DNA of 64,000 nt from Phytophthora hibernalis (taxonomy: Eukaryota > Oomycota > Peronosporomycetes > Peronosporales > Peronosporaceae). The first letter of the stretch is position 1. Each line of letters begins with the position of its first letter. Below are positions 19,513 to 30,196 of this stretch, piece after piece. The stretch spans positions 186,001 through 250,000 of the forward strand of contig JAAKBF010000300.1 in the NCBI GenBank assembly GCA_012656075.1, written 5' to 3'. The position numbers were made by a program, and so were the translations under genes. Below the pieces are notes generated by a model. That model was not told the origin of the DNA and did no database searches. It worked only from the letters and a program-made list of their open reading frames with translations.

Positions 19513-21215
19513 ATGCTGAGTGATAATTTTGATGGGGATTACGATTTCGACTTCCCTGAGTTCGAAGGTCAGGGTCAGACTGAGAATGTTCCCGAGCTCG
19601 CATCCTATCGACACAGTGTAAGCGATGTCAATGGCGAGGAAGCGCCCGATACCATGATTGACCGTAGAACAGGTCGGACAAGCAAATGGATTGGTGGCTA
19701 CAAATATACGAGGATCAACAAAACATGATGAAAGTGTACTATCGGTGCGGCCACTATCGCAGCTCGCGCTGTAAAGGCAAATGCAAATTTGTCTTTGCCC
19801 TCGAAGCCTACGGAAGTTTTCCCCCATACGTGCGGCCGCTCCAGAAGACATTAGCGGTCCCTGTGTTGAGACGGACGCGACTGCAACCATGAAGCGCGAA
19901 GTTGATCATTTAGCAATCACAACCACAGCAAACAGGGGCTTAATTTGGGACATCATGCGCGCAAAGTTATAAGGTAATCGGAATACAAGCCTTGCAATTT
20001 CTGGACTATCGCGAGAGGAAGTTTTGAGACGTGTGAATCGAGCAAGACCTGAAGAATTCGGCGGTTATGTTTACGGCCAAATTGAAGTTTCGCGTTGGTC
20101 GAGCGCGCTGTTAGATGACGGAAGTCCTTCTGATACAAACTTTCTTCTCTTCCACTATTCTTACTACGATCGCCAAGCTAAAGAACGTCAGCGTATGTTA
20201 GGGTGGGCACATTCAGTTCTGCTGAATATGTTGAAACACAAGAAGACTGATGTGTTCGTCGATGGTACTTTCAGGTGTGTGCCCCTAAGTTTAAGCAGTG
20301 CGTCATTTTATCGACTTATGACAGACCAACGCGTTCGTATTATCCGGCCGCATTTGTTTTGTGCAGTTCCAAGAAGTACGAGACGTATTTTCACGCGATG
20401 AGACTGGTACTAGATGAGATCGATTAGGCAATGGATCCAGAGTTTGTGTATTGCGACTTTGAAGCAGGGTTGATACGAGCGATCAAAGACCATTTTCCTC
20501 AATCGTCTGTCTCTTTCACTTTAAGCAGGCTTGCAGACGCAAGATGAAATAATATGGAATTCCAAATCTTAAGTGCTTAATTGCCATGCAGCACGGTATT
20601 ATAGACATGCTCACCGTGATCAAACAAGCCAAAGTGAAGAAGCAGGGATTTTTGGGTAAAGGCAAAGATTGCATCCGAGTGCGAGCTAGCAGGTCTGCGT
20701 TGTTCCGACTCAAAGTGGAAAAGGTTTTGGAAGTACTTTGTTCGAACCTGGATCGTAAGGTTCCCTCCATATTTGAAGGGGTGATTAGCAGAACCAATAA
20801 TCCCTTAGAGCGCTTCAATCATGAGATGAATGCAGCTTTTCCAACTTTCCACCCGTATTTGCTTGATTTCGTTGTAGGTATTGAAAAACTAGCTCGTTGC
20901 TACGCCAACTTGAAGTTTGACTTCGATTTAGGCAGGGCAAAGGCCCCCAAACGACTTCCGATCAAGATACCAAAGCCTGTATCCCTCCCGGATAACGATG
21001 AAGAATCCGAGTCGTCGTCTATCAGTGATAGTGAACTGATGTCAAGCGACGAAGATTTGGATAACGTGCTTCGCCAGGACCTACGACGCAATGTTGTCTT
21101 ACGCAGACAAGGATCTGCAAATATCCAAGTTAAGGACTTCGGAGTACTTAAAGATCAAGCAGGGTACTACGACGAGATCACCGCTTTGAATTCGGGTATT
21201 GATTCAAACGAATGA
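19513..21215 (+). pseudogene. MULE (Mutator-like) transposase, decayed
   Basis: From an ATG followed by an acidic stretch (MLSDNFDGDYDFDFPEFEGQ) the gene runs into a FLYWCH/zinc-ribbon-like motif (YYRCGHYRSSRCKGKCKF). A MULE core follows: DVFVDGTFRCV (first catalytic Asp), LCSSKKYETYFHAMRL, VYCDFEAGLIRAIKDHFP (second Asp), FHFKQACRRKMK, and NNPLERFNHEMN. It ends in an acidic Ser-rich tail (ESESSSISDSELMSSDEDLD) before a TGA at 21213-21215. Stops interrupt it near 19725, 19970, 20428 and 20562, and frameshifts near 20275 and 20520. The enzyme would move Mutator-like elements; this copy cannot be made in one piece. Confidence 0.72.
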
Positions 21216-21759
21216 GAGATCACTTGCGACCAGTAAGGCTAGTGCATGTTTGAATTGAATAAACGAACGATTGATTGCTCGTATCTACCCTACCGAGTAC
21301 GTCTAATAAGAATTAAAACAGAAGAACCGATGAGACGGATCGAGGAGAGGGGGTCGGGATCGACTTCAATCCCATTGTTAGCCAGAGCACCCTTCAACAG
21401 CTGTAAAGAGCTCAAATATCGATCTCTCGCTTGCATAATTCTTCCATATGCGAATTCATCTGATGGGGCTTCGTCAGTGAAGTCAGGTGCAGGGAAACAT
21501 TGTGTTCGATAGAGCGCTTGCTAATACGTCCTATACTCTTGTACAAACAGCATTAAACGCATCCGCGGAGGTGATGCACCGATCTCGAGTGGGCCAATTA
21601 AATAGCACTCCGTACATCAGTAGGTATTGATTCACTGACAGATGCCATGTTTCCGTTGTTGTAGGCAATATGAATCTTTAGGGATTCTTCGCGGGAAAGC
21701 ACGTCGAAGAAGGGCGATCTCGCTTTTTTAAAGCACCCCACAACTGTGCGAGTGCCTCT
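21216..21759. other. Intergenic stretch, no gene seen
   Basis: Flank of the MULE remnant. No terminal inverted repeat could be paired with the upstream side by eye. Confidence 0.4.
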
Positions 21760-22221
21760 TCATCGCGAGATGAAGTCCCCTCCGTTACAATCGTCGGCGT
21801 GGTTGTCGGTATAGTTTTCACCATAGGACTTGGCGTACGGTCGTGAAGGTCGACTGGCGTGGATTGAACAGCTTTTTTCGACTAGTCTTCGAGCGCTCGT
21901 CCTGTATCCCATTTGATTGATCCGGGAACGTGGGATCTGGCGTGGGATCAACAAGCGCTGCCTGGTGTCATTAGGACGCTTGAACCACTTGTTGCGAATC
22001 CGAATGCCCCCATGACCCCGCAGCCATTTACTATCACACTCATCGCGGCTCGAATTTTTCAGAGACTTGCGCTTTGCCGCATACTTCTTGGCATATGTGT
22101 CCCCCTCAGCTTCAAGAAAACTCCATACTGCTCCGTGCACCTTCATCTTCACCCAGAGCTTAAAACGGACTATAAGCATTCGAAAAGACAACAAAGACCT
22201 TATCAATCTAAATTTGGTCAA
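21760..22221 (-). pseudogene. Hypothetical protein remnant
   Basis: A 153-codon minus-strand frame, rich in Arg and Lys, with the segment AVWSFLEAEGDTYAKKYAAK followed by RKSLKNSSRDECDSKW. I do not recognise a family. The composition would suit a DNA-binding part of a transposon protein, but nothing decisive is visible and it may be non-coding. Confidence 0.25.
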
Positions 22222-22443
22222 TGTGATATGGGGGTATTTGATGGCTTATTGACGGCTAAATTAAGCCGTTCCTCGTTTCCAAAAGCAGTCGGCTGGATAA
22301 AGCATACAAAATGGAGGGTGAATGTACCAGCTTATGTATGATTTAAACTCTAAAAAGGCCGTCTGAATTAAGCCGGTCCGCGGATCCAAAATAGACTTGT
22401 TTGGATGGTGTAAACGCTACAATCGTAATCGATGATTTGTATA

Positions 22444-22739
22444 TCGACCGGTCGAGTTCATGTGAACCCTGGTGAAGGTGCGCTTTAAGTCGATCGGTTC
22501 ACATTAAGTCGACCGGTCGATTGAATGTGAACCCTGGTAAAGGAGCGCTTTAAGTCGACCGGTCGATTGAATGTGAACCCTGGTAAAGGAGCGCTTTAAG
22601 TCGACCGGTCGAGTTAATGTGCACCCAGATAAAGGTTCGGTTTAAGTCGACCGGTTTACATTAAGTTGACCGGTCGAGTTAATGTGCACCCAGGTAAAGG
22701 TTCGCTTTAAGTCGACCGGTCGGGTTAATGTGCACCCGG
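22444..22739. repeat. 46-bp minisatellite built around a 12-bp palindrome
   Basis: Units of 46 bases begin TCGACCGGTCGA, which is its own reverse complement, and continue with TGTGAACCCTGGTAAAGG or TGTGCACCCAGGTAAAGG variants, then GCTTTAAG. Unit starts lie near 22444, 22509, 22555, 22601, 22666 and 22712. Two short 19-20 bp partial units (22489, 22647; cores TCGATCGGTTCACATTAAG and TCGACCGGTTTACATTAAG) interrupt the array in a regular way. Confidence 0.85.
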
Positions 22740-23177
22740 TCTGATTCAATTGCGGTCCGGTTCACGGTTCAGAAAGAAAACCGTTGTCAATTTTCGTAGT
22801 ATACATTTGCCACTCCACACCCTGCTAGATGAACCATTGACAAAACACAGTACCGAATTTCAGCGCTCGGTGAGCCTTTTCCTGGTAATATTAACTACGT
22901 AGCTAAATGGACGCTATTTGGCCCTTAATTAAACGGATAGAACAAAACAAACAGATAAGAAAGATCAATTCAGTTTCCAATTTACCTGAACAACCAAACG
23001 TCCAACCCAAAGCCTTACTCTTGGTAGCACTTCCGACTGAACGCACGCTTCCTCCGACCAGTTCCAGTTCAAGTTACCGCGTCCGATTCCGTTCTCGTGC
23101 CCGTTCCAGCCCGATCCATCCGCCACCGTTTCCCAGCTCGCGTCGTCGTGTGCACGCCTCCGACGTGTCCGGCTCCA

Positions 23178-23536
23178 CGTATGTTTCCAGTACCAGGAGC
23201 CTTTGCCGTCCAGCGTGACGGAACCCTTGCCGGTGAGGTCGCTGCCGCCCAGCAGCACAAGCGGGTCATCCCACTTCTGCGTGCCGAACGTGGTGGTGCC
23301 CGTGAATTCGATGGTGGCGCCGCTCTTGGCCTTTCTCAGGTCCAACGTGACGCCGACCGGCACGGAGAGTGACCCGATTGTGACGGAGTTGCAGGACGAG
23401 ATCTCGGAGCCGGACTTGTATGTGCCGGAGAGAGTGCAGCTACTGCTACCTTCATCTTCTTGGCGGAGCATGGTGGCGCCGTTGGTGGTAGCAGCGAGGA
23501 TGGCGAGAGCGGCGGAAGCTGTGGAGTAGAGCTCAT
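23178..23536 (-). pseudogene. Polygalacturonase remnant, copy 3 (N-terminal third only)
   Basis: The minus-strand frame gives ALAILAATTNGATMLRQEDE (signal peptide and mature start), then CTLSGTYKSGSEISSCNSVT, VTLDL, TTTFGTQKWDDPLVLLGG and GKGSWYWKH. This matches residues ~10-135 of the intact copies. The catalytic part is missing: after WYWKH the similarity ends. The ATG at 23534-23536 is out of frame with the rest by one base, as though one A of an ATGAAG start had been lost. The core promoter upstream is intact. Confidence 0.82.
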
Positions 23537-23584
23537 AGTTGGTGTGGCGATGGTAGTGGTTGGTGACTGGGAGGTGCTTTGTGG

Positions 23585-23605
23585 AAAGCAAATTGCAGAA
23601 TGAAC
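23585..23605 (-). promoter_or_regulatory. Oomycete core promoter of polygalacturonase copy 3
   Basis: Minus-strand GTTCATTCTGCAATTTGCTT matches the Inr and flanking-region consensus almost perfectly, although the gene it serves is broken. Confidence 0.72.
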
Positions 23606-24829
23606 TGGAACCGATGTGGAAAATCGAGACGGGTTAACGTTGCAGGTTTGGCTGGTGAACGGCAATGAGGGTACTGGTACTGTTGCAGTCTAAGATGCCG
23701 TGACACGACAATATACCTGAGTAAAATAGTGCCATATGCAGCATGTCGTTGATGCGAACAGGTACACCGCGCCATTGACATGCCAGTTGAATGGTCGGTA
23801 GTGCGGCGTGCATCGCGCCTGGCACACGCCCGACTTGGGCGAACCTCTGGCCTCGCCAATGAGCCCTTAGTTTTGCTGCTAGTCGTCGTTTCTCTGCAAG
23901 CATATGAGACCCGACTCAATACCAAGGCAGGTAAAACATTGAGCACGACGAACTGCCGACGCTTGTCACCCTTTCAAACATTGAGACCGTGCCAGAGCAT
24001 CTGGGTTGACGTCAAGTAATTCGCAGTCCCTTCGGCTGGACGATGCGGTGTATGACAAACACCGCCTGGAATGTAGGAGCTGCGGCGAGACGTACCAAAC
24101 GTTGAGCGGCTGCTCTTGTTGCTTGCCTTTCCAAGACATGTTGACCACCGCAACGCAGTCCAGCAGTCCTTATCTGCCTCGACGGTATACACAACTGCAA
24201 ACGCGACGGTGGTTTGCCTGCAATTGGGATCAACTGCAAAACAATACCCTCTTCTTGGAATCCCATCGTCGTGAGTCTGAGAATTATTTATCGACCGTGT
24301 CGACTAGCCACAAATGTCCGTGCCATGGGCCGCTTTCTCTAGACGTGTACGTTAAAGAGAAAAATGAGATCGCAAATCGCTCGCGATGGCCATAACGGCC
24401 AATCAGTCGTGGCCAGCCCGACGCAGATTTGCTGTCGCGCCTTTCCACAAGACTTGTGGGCCACCATGCGGCCACAGCAAACGCTCTCGGTGGAATTTCA
24501 GTTGTCTTACCACGTATAGACTGTTTGGCTTTGGATCAGCAACATACATTGCACTTTGAGGATACAGGCATGGCCTCTTTTTTAATTCGAAGTCAAACTT
24601 CCTAGGCAAAACTTGATTCTATGGGTGGTGGCTCTTGGACGGAGCGGGGTGCTAGTACATATACGAATCCGCCGAGCAAAACATATAAATTCACGACACA
24701 TTGCTACGGTGCATCGTCACAGCAACTACATGTAGATCGTCAACTTGACCACAGTCACTACATATACTACCTGCAATTAAGCCCAAAAGAAATGGGGTTT
24801 TGCACGGTGTCGTGGAAAGGCCCTTTTTC
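23606..24829. other. Intergenic stretch, no gene seen
   Basis: About 1.2 kb with short open frames only; none shows a domain or a consistent reading across its length. Confidence 0.4.
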
Positions 24830-27034
24830 GAGGCGCCAGCGAGTGGCTGCCACGCGGCAGTTCCAACCGACATCTTCTCACTTCAGAATCTTCCACCCAA
24901 GGAACAAGCACGCCAGTTAGAAATAGTTAGAACATGCCTCACCAAGTACTCCTCCTCCTCCCGGAAGACGTTATCAGCGGCCCTCCAGTCTCGCTTGCGG
25001 GCCCGACATATGCGGAGATCGTTAGCGACGTCGAGCCGGACCGTGTGCAAGTGCGTCTGCTCCCGCGCGATGGCCTTATCGGGACGGAAAAGTGTTGGAC
25101 CCGGTGGAGGACTGCGTGTGGGAGCAGACGCACTTGCACACGGTCCGGCTCGACGTCGTCAACGATCTCCTGGCAATATCTTACGCCGACCCGTATTCGC
25201 CATGATCGGGGATCGGCCCTACTACGGTCAAGTCACGGCTTACAAAGGTGATGTGGCTACAAGTCGACATTGTGGGGAGGAAACGCAAGCCTCTGTGATT
25301 GACGTCGAAGAAGTTGCTCCGATCATCGTTTTTCTGCTGTCCAAGACGAAGCTTGTGTGTCGCTTGTCGTCCCGGGCAGGCATTGATCAGGCCCACGCCA
25401 CGATCCTGTACCGCCTCATGGGCACCACGTCTCGCTCAGGCACTCGCGATATTCGGAATTTGTTCACGGGCATTGCGACGCTCGCAACGCATCCATCGCC
25501 AATGGCAGCGATGAAGTGGCTAGACCCTGCACTAGACAGGACGCCATGTGTCGCATACGTCATGTTGTCGACTTTGGCTACTATACCGATGGAAATCAGG
25601 TGGCTCCCGCGGGGACCAGATTGGGCAGTCAGTTCTGGGACGATCCGCAGGCGACAGCTCCCTCCACTGGGACCTCACGCGACCACCCACACCGGCACTC
25701 AGCGCGTGCATTGCCATATCGTCCCCGGCGGCCCGCGCCGAGCGCCCGAGGTCCATCCATTGCCGCCCAAACCAGCCTCGCCAAGCGCAGAGAAAGAGGC
25801 GACAGCTGGGCATGCGCGGTTTGTGGAGTACATGGACACTTTAGGTGGACCGGCGTTCGAAAAGCACAGCGGACCGGAGCCTCTCCGCCAACCTTCACCC
25901 CGCTCGACCATGGTGGATATCGGTCTCGCCTCTGCGGGGGTGACGCCCAATACAGCGAATGTAGCGATACGCATCCTCACAGCTCTGGCGTATCAACCAG
26001 ACCTACGCTCGGCAGATTGGCGGACTCGAGAGGAGGACAAGCGGCCCCGGTATTTCAGCGTGTCAGACCTCATCCACCAGGTGGATGATGCCACGAGCCG
26101 TTCGGACAGACAGCACAGTCTTCGCCCGTCTACTTGGCAACAGGAGATTCATGTCATTACGTGCGCAGACGACCACTAGGTAAGTCCCCTGGTTCTTTTG
26201 TTGATCACACTCGCGCGTCCCGTACCACTAGGTTTGTCCCCACCCCGCCATCCTCAGTCGTCTCTACGACTTTCTATTTGGTGTATGCGGACTCTCAGTG
26301 CTCCATTTTCAGCGGTTTGACCTCAGATCTTAGCTCGACTACGCCCACCCAAGCCAGCTAAACGCACGGAACGTTTCGGTTGGAGTGGAGCTACCGTCGG
26401 TGCCACGCGATCCCTCCCACAACGACCTAAAAGCAGCTCTCGGTGTTCTGGGTACTTACTGCGACGAGTTCTGCGATTCTCACACACTTCGCCTGCTGTC
26501 CAATGCGAAAGACTTCGCTGAAGAACTCAGCGACTACGAGCCCTGGTCAACGGCCGAGGTGAAAACGCTGGTTTTCTGGTTCAGTAACGTACAGTCTCGC
26601 GTGTGAGCACGACCTCGACCATTCTTCGCTAACGCGACTCGATGTTCGATCTCGTCTGTCAAAGCAAGATCCCGAGCTCAGTGGATTGCAGCTCAAGATG
26701 TTTCGGCAACGAACGCGAAATCAACACTACGGGCACTCACATCCTGACTCCACCCACACGACGGTGATGGTTCCAGTCCAATCAGCGCGCAGCGCGAAGG
26801 ATCAATCAAGAGAGCCGCTGAAGCGCCCGGTTCCGACTGACGTGGGGCTTGCTGCTCCGCGGGAAGGTGGAAAGCAACTGTGCCTTCGGTTCATCTCGGC
26901 CCGGGGTGTCCATCGGCGTCGCCTGACCGCTGTACGCATTCATTCCTCGGGAACCTCATGCCCAAGTTGAAGCTGGACCCCAAGGTAAAGACTCACATCG
27001 AAGAAAACTTGGGCGGGTTGCGCGCCGATATCCA
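24830..27034 (+). pseudogene. Gag-like region of the second retroelement
   Basis: A long frame (to 26179) is followed by a helical segment at 26385-26606 (SHNDLKAALGVLGTYCDEFC, then NAKDFAEELSDYEPWS) and a Cys-rich segment near 26870-26960 (QLCLRFISARGC, then Cys-Thr-His in another frame) that looks like a zinc knuckle. The last part reads LKLDPKVKTHIEENLGGLRAD. Order and composition suit a retroelement gag. Several frame changes separate the pieces. A 51-bp inverted repeat disrupts the first part. Confidence 0.5.
25014..25170. repeat. Long hairpin: 51-bp inverted repeat arms
   Basis: Arms at 25014-25064 and 25120-25170 are complementary at 49 of 51 bases, with a 55-bp spacer. The core pair is CGACGTCGAGCCGGACCGTG and its complement. 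It lies in the gag-like frame, so one arm probably arose by an inverted duplication of coding sequence. Confidence 0.88.
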
Positions 27035-27299
27035 CTATATGTGACGAGCGCCCCGCACGATCGCTCTGTCGCTGGATCGGGTCAAGGCCATTCAACGTCA
27101 GCTCTTCCAACGACTCCTGCATGCGGATCACGCCGTCCACACCACTCGCATCGAGGCGTTCAAGCTGGCTGGCGTGTGTATGCCGACGACAATTTCCACC
27201 GCGGACTCTCCGCAGCGCTTCCAACTGGATACGGAAGCACAGCATGCAATTTCAGAGCTCATCATGCGTTCGCGCATGTCCCGGGCGGCCACGATTCAC

Positions 27300-27645
27300 C
27301 TCTGGTGCGCAAACCACCAACAATACCCGCCCCAATAAGGCTCTGTGTCCGGACCACCTCAACTGTCTGCTTGCAGGCTACGAGCAACAGCATCTCGTCA
27401 TCACTACCATGCAGCACGGAGTTCAATATGAGTTTCGCACGCAGCAACAAGATGAACCGGCCATTTTCAACCGCACCATGCAGCACAGTAACCACAAGTC
27501 GGCGGTCGTGCGGGAGAATGCCTTGCTCCGCAGCATCCGTGAAGGGCAAGGCCTCGGTACCTACCTCGTCGTCGACGACGACATTGCGGCCATGTGGCCG
27601 GCCATCTGCGTCCAATCCAGTATCGAACGTGCGTCAACGAGACGG
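27300..27645 (+). pseudogene. Reverse transcriptase N-terminal remnant of the second retroelement
   Basis: NNTRPNKALCPDHLNCLL through HKSAVVRENALLRSIREGQG to YLVVDDDIAAMWP lines up with the start of the RT of the first element (PRPNKVLSVPDHLLSW, ARNAVVKCLRKGQDDNRYLI, LDIDLLPFLEGV). The polymerase motifs A, B and C that should follow are absent. The sequence passes directly into RNase H on the other strand. Confidence 0.62.
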
Positions 27646-27647
27646 TA

Positions 27648-27960
27648 TCACGCGGAACCCAGGAGACCCCAGCATAAGATGACGAGTACCGCCGAAAGCT
27701 GCTCCCGCACATTGATGTAGAATTTGTTCCTTACAATCATCACCCGCTCTTCATCGTCAAACCGAATGCGCAGGAACGTCTTCTGAGCTGGGTGAATGGC
27801 CGAGAGTCCCTCATTACTAGCGTTCGTGTAGATGTGGACCTCTGGCTCTGGAAGCGCCGCGAAAAATCGGATAGGTACGCCCTCCAACCGGCTGTGCAGG
27901 AGAATGTGTTCGACCCAGAGCAAGTCGAACTCTTCCCGACCCGTATGCGCAGGAGCTCAA
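27648..27960 (-). pseudogene. RNase H central part, inverted relative to the rest of the element
   Basis: Minus-strand reading VHIYTNASNEGLSAIHPAQK, then FLRIRFDDEERVMI and FYINVREQLSAVLVILCWG corresponds to FMDASDRGLWPLWP, VEFDEEER and INIRELMSAAF of the RNase H in the first element. The first catalytic Asp is Asn here (TNAS for MDAS). The downstream RNase H end is on the plus strand from about 27990, so a segment of roughly 300 bp has flipped. Confidence 0.65.
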
Positions 27961-27989
27961 CCGCGTTAATGGTGCAGTGGAGGCGCGGT

Positions 27990-29223
27990 GGCGGCTGCGG
28001 ATGTCGGCGGCTCACCTGCCCGGCTCTTCTTGGCCGACCTGGGCTCACGTGCGTGGGATGGCGAGCGATTACGATGGTGGCAAGAACTAACACGCTCGCG
28101 GTTGCAGGTATCTGTTCCGCCGAGCATACGGAAGATCTATTCCAGCACATGCTCGCCTTTCAGCACCGGTCCCTCGTGGACTCGTCTCATCGCCAATACC
28201 GGATCACGTGGCGTCATTGGCACCACTTTTGCTCCGAACTCGGTTTCCCGATCTGGCTGTCAGGTGACGGACCGCATGTCCAATCTACGGTTGGCTCTCT
28301 TCGCCTTTTATTGCTGGGCCGGGCGTTTACCCACTGGTCGATCGTCCGCCAACGCCATTCGGTCCAAGCTCAGCCATATTAGTTGGTATCATCGTCTCTA
28401 CGCTGGCACCTCACGTCCGGCCACGGACTTGCGCTGGCCGGCGTGCAGCGAGTGTCTGCCCCTCCCAACAGCCGCGCCCCTGTCATGACAAGGATGCTTC
28501 ACTGAATCCTCGACCATCTCGACCCCAGCAAAGCCCAGCACCGCGCCATTGGTGGGGCTGCGCTGATGAGCTTCTTTTGTCATGAGAAGCGCCGAATGTT
28601 TGGCTGTTCACGGCGTCAGACGAGAATATACCCTGCAGGTGAGAGACGTCCAGGTATATGACCAGGATGGCCGCGTGACAAACCTCCCAGCACGGTGGAT
28701 GTCCGATTTCGAGGAAGCAAGAACGATCAAACGGGAAATGGAACATCACGGGGCTCGGACGTTCCGGCCACGCCTTGGTGGGCCCTGTTCCAGCAGCGCT
28801 GGTACTCTTACATCATGCGGTTTAATCGGCTCGACACGTGAAAGTCCACTATGCATCGTGTCACGTGGAGAAATGCTGAAGGCGGACACAATGACTAAGT
28901 GGCTACGCGCTGCGGCAGCAGCAGTGGGGGTCGATCCGTCGTGGTTTTCGTGCCACTCACTACAAAGTGGAGGAGCTACAGCACTGCTGGCGGCGGGGTC
29001 GACAGTACAAGGGTCAAGCTGCATGGGCGCTGGCGCTCGGATATCTTTCAGCGGTATACCCGCTACGATCAAGACTGGTCGGCAACGTTATCTTCGCGAA
29101 TGGCTGGAGAATCACCAGGCAAAAGCACCGGCCGAGGATCCACCCATATCATATAGGGTTCACGCCCCATGGCGTGTATTGGCGGGTCTCTCATTGCTAA
29201 GGCCAATGGCAACTTCACCATGA
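27990..29223 (+). pseudogene. RNase H end and tyrosine recombinase of the second retroelement
   Basis: FLADLGSRAWDGERLRWWQE corresponds to NIMADAGSRVW of the first element. The recombinase follows in shifting frames: SSHRQYRITWRHWHHFCSEL (core-binding part), then DPSWFSCHSLQSGGATALLA, which lines up with LFSTHSVRVGGATILM, and VKLHGRWRSDIFQRYTRYD near the Tyr. The second catalytic Arg is replaced by Gln (CHSLQ for THSVR), and at least three frameshifts are needed to read it through. Clearly inactive. Confidence 0.65.
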
Positions 29224-29328
29224 TTTTCCTCAACTTCCTGTGCTATGCTGTGCAGTGCTGTTGACTTATGTTTCTGTGGCAGGCGGTCGAGATGAAAAAC
29301 CTAGTTAGTCCTGATTACATGTACCGCG

Positions 29329-29382
29329 GGTTTTGGATTAAATCCAAAACCATATAGCACCTGCAAAATTTGCAGGTGCTAT
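29329..29382. repeat. Two adjacent perfect palindromes (23 bp and 29 bp)
   Basis: 29329-29351 has 11-base arms (GGTTTTGGATT) around one A. 29354-29382 has 14-base arms (ATAGCACCTGCAAA) around one A. Only two bases separate them. They lie just beyond the recombinase remnant. Confidence 0.85.
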
Positions 29383-30123
29383 GTTGAAGATATTGAAGGG
29401 TCACAGGCTGCCGCAAATTCACCAATCGGAGCGGAAATGGTGGGTCGCTGGAGCCTCACTGGTATCCTCCGCTGGAGGATACAGTGATCGGGGTACGCGT
29501 CTTTTTTACCGCTAGACGTCGCAACACGCTTGTAAAGGTGGTTCCGCTGTGCTGTCTTTGGTTGGCATGGCACATGGCTCGTTGAGTAAGCCTGATGGAG
29601 CTGGCCAGCTACATTTCCCGTATCATCAAGCAGTCGATGCTACTGTAAAAGTTATCGATGTCTCCAATCAGCTTGCTTCTGCCATCAACCTCAATTAGGT
29701 GATTAAATTTGACTAGCACCGATATCTGAACAGGTATTGTGACTGGATGTGGCACATCGAGGCTCTTGGGCGACCACTGCTAGCCGCGCTGGTAGACCTA
29801 TTTCCGTAGCAATCCCAATATGTGCTGCTGACACGATTTCAACAGGAAACGCCGACGCATCTGTCGACCAAGGATCTACGAGCTCTGATAACGGGCAGCA
29901 AAAACTACATACATGTACATCCGTGTGCCGGGGCATTATGATACCTGTATCCACTGCACGGCGTGTCCTACTGAGGACACCTCGTCATGTGTTGATTCAT
30001 GCCAAATATCGTGACAAATGGTGTTGCTGCGCCGAGTGTGTCGATCAGGTGAACACCAACAAGACATCTACAGGTACTACAGCTTTAATGCTCTTCTTCT
30101 GCTTTCGACATCCTGTCACCAAA
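29383..30123. other. Intergenic stretch before polygalacturonase copy 4
   Basis: No gene recognised. Contains a 9-bp perfect hairpin GTATCCTCC-GCT-GGAGGATAC at 29462-29482. Confidence 0.45.
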
Positions 30124-30143
30124 ATCATTCTGCAATTTGCTTT
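30124..30143 (+). promoter_or_regulatory. Oomycete core promoter of polygalacturonase copy 4
   Basis: ATCATTCTGCAATTTGCTTT agrees with the consensus and shares CATTCTGCAATTTGCTTT with the copy-3 promoter, showing that copies 3 and 4 are close relatives. Confidence 0.72.
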
Positions 30144-30196
30144 CTGTACAGCACATTTCAACCACTACCAGCACCACTACCATCGCCACACCGACT

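Larger units (their letters stand above)
24830..29223 (+). mobile_element. Second Ngaro/DIRS-like retroelement, rearranged and decayed
   Basis: The order gag, reverse transcriptase, RNase H, tyrosine recombinase is recognisable by comparison with the element at 7700-13775, but the copy is broken. The RT stops after its N-terminal part, the central RNase H lies on the opposite strand, and the recombinase is frameshifted. No split direct repeats were found, so the outer limits are approximate. Confidence 0.68.

Noticed and set aside
22444..22739. CRISPR-like array
   Set aside because: The repeats are directly adjacent with no unique spacers, and the genome is eukaryotic; it is a minisatellite.
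24006..24395. 129-codon frame with a Cys-rich start (CRSCGETYQTLSGCSCC)
   Set aside because: Only one short Cys cluster, no family pattern beyond it, and no supporting neighbours.
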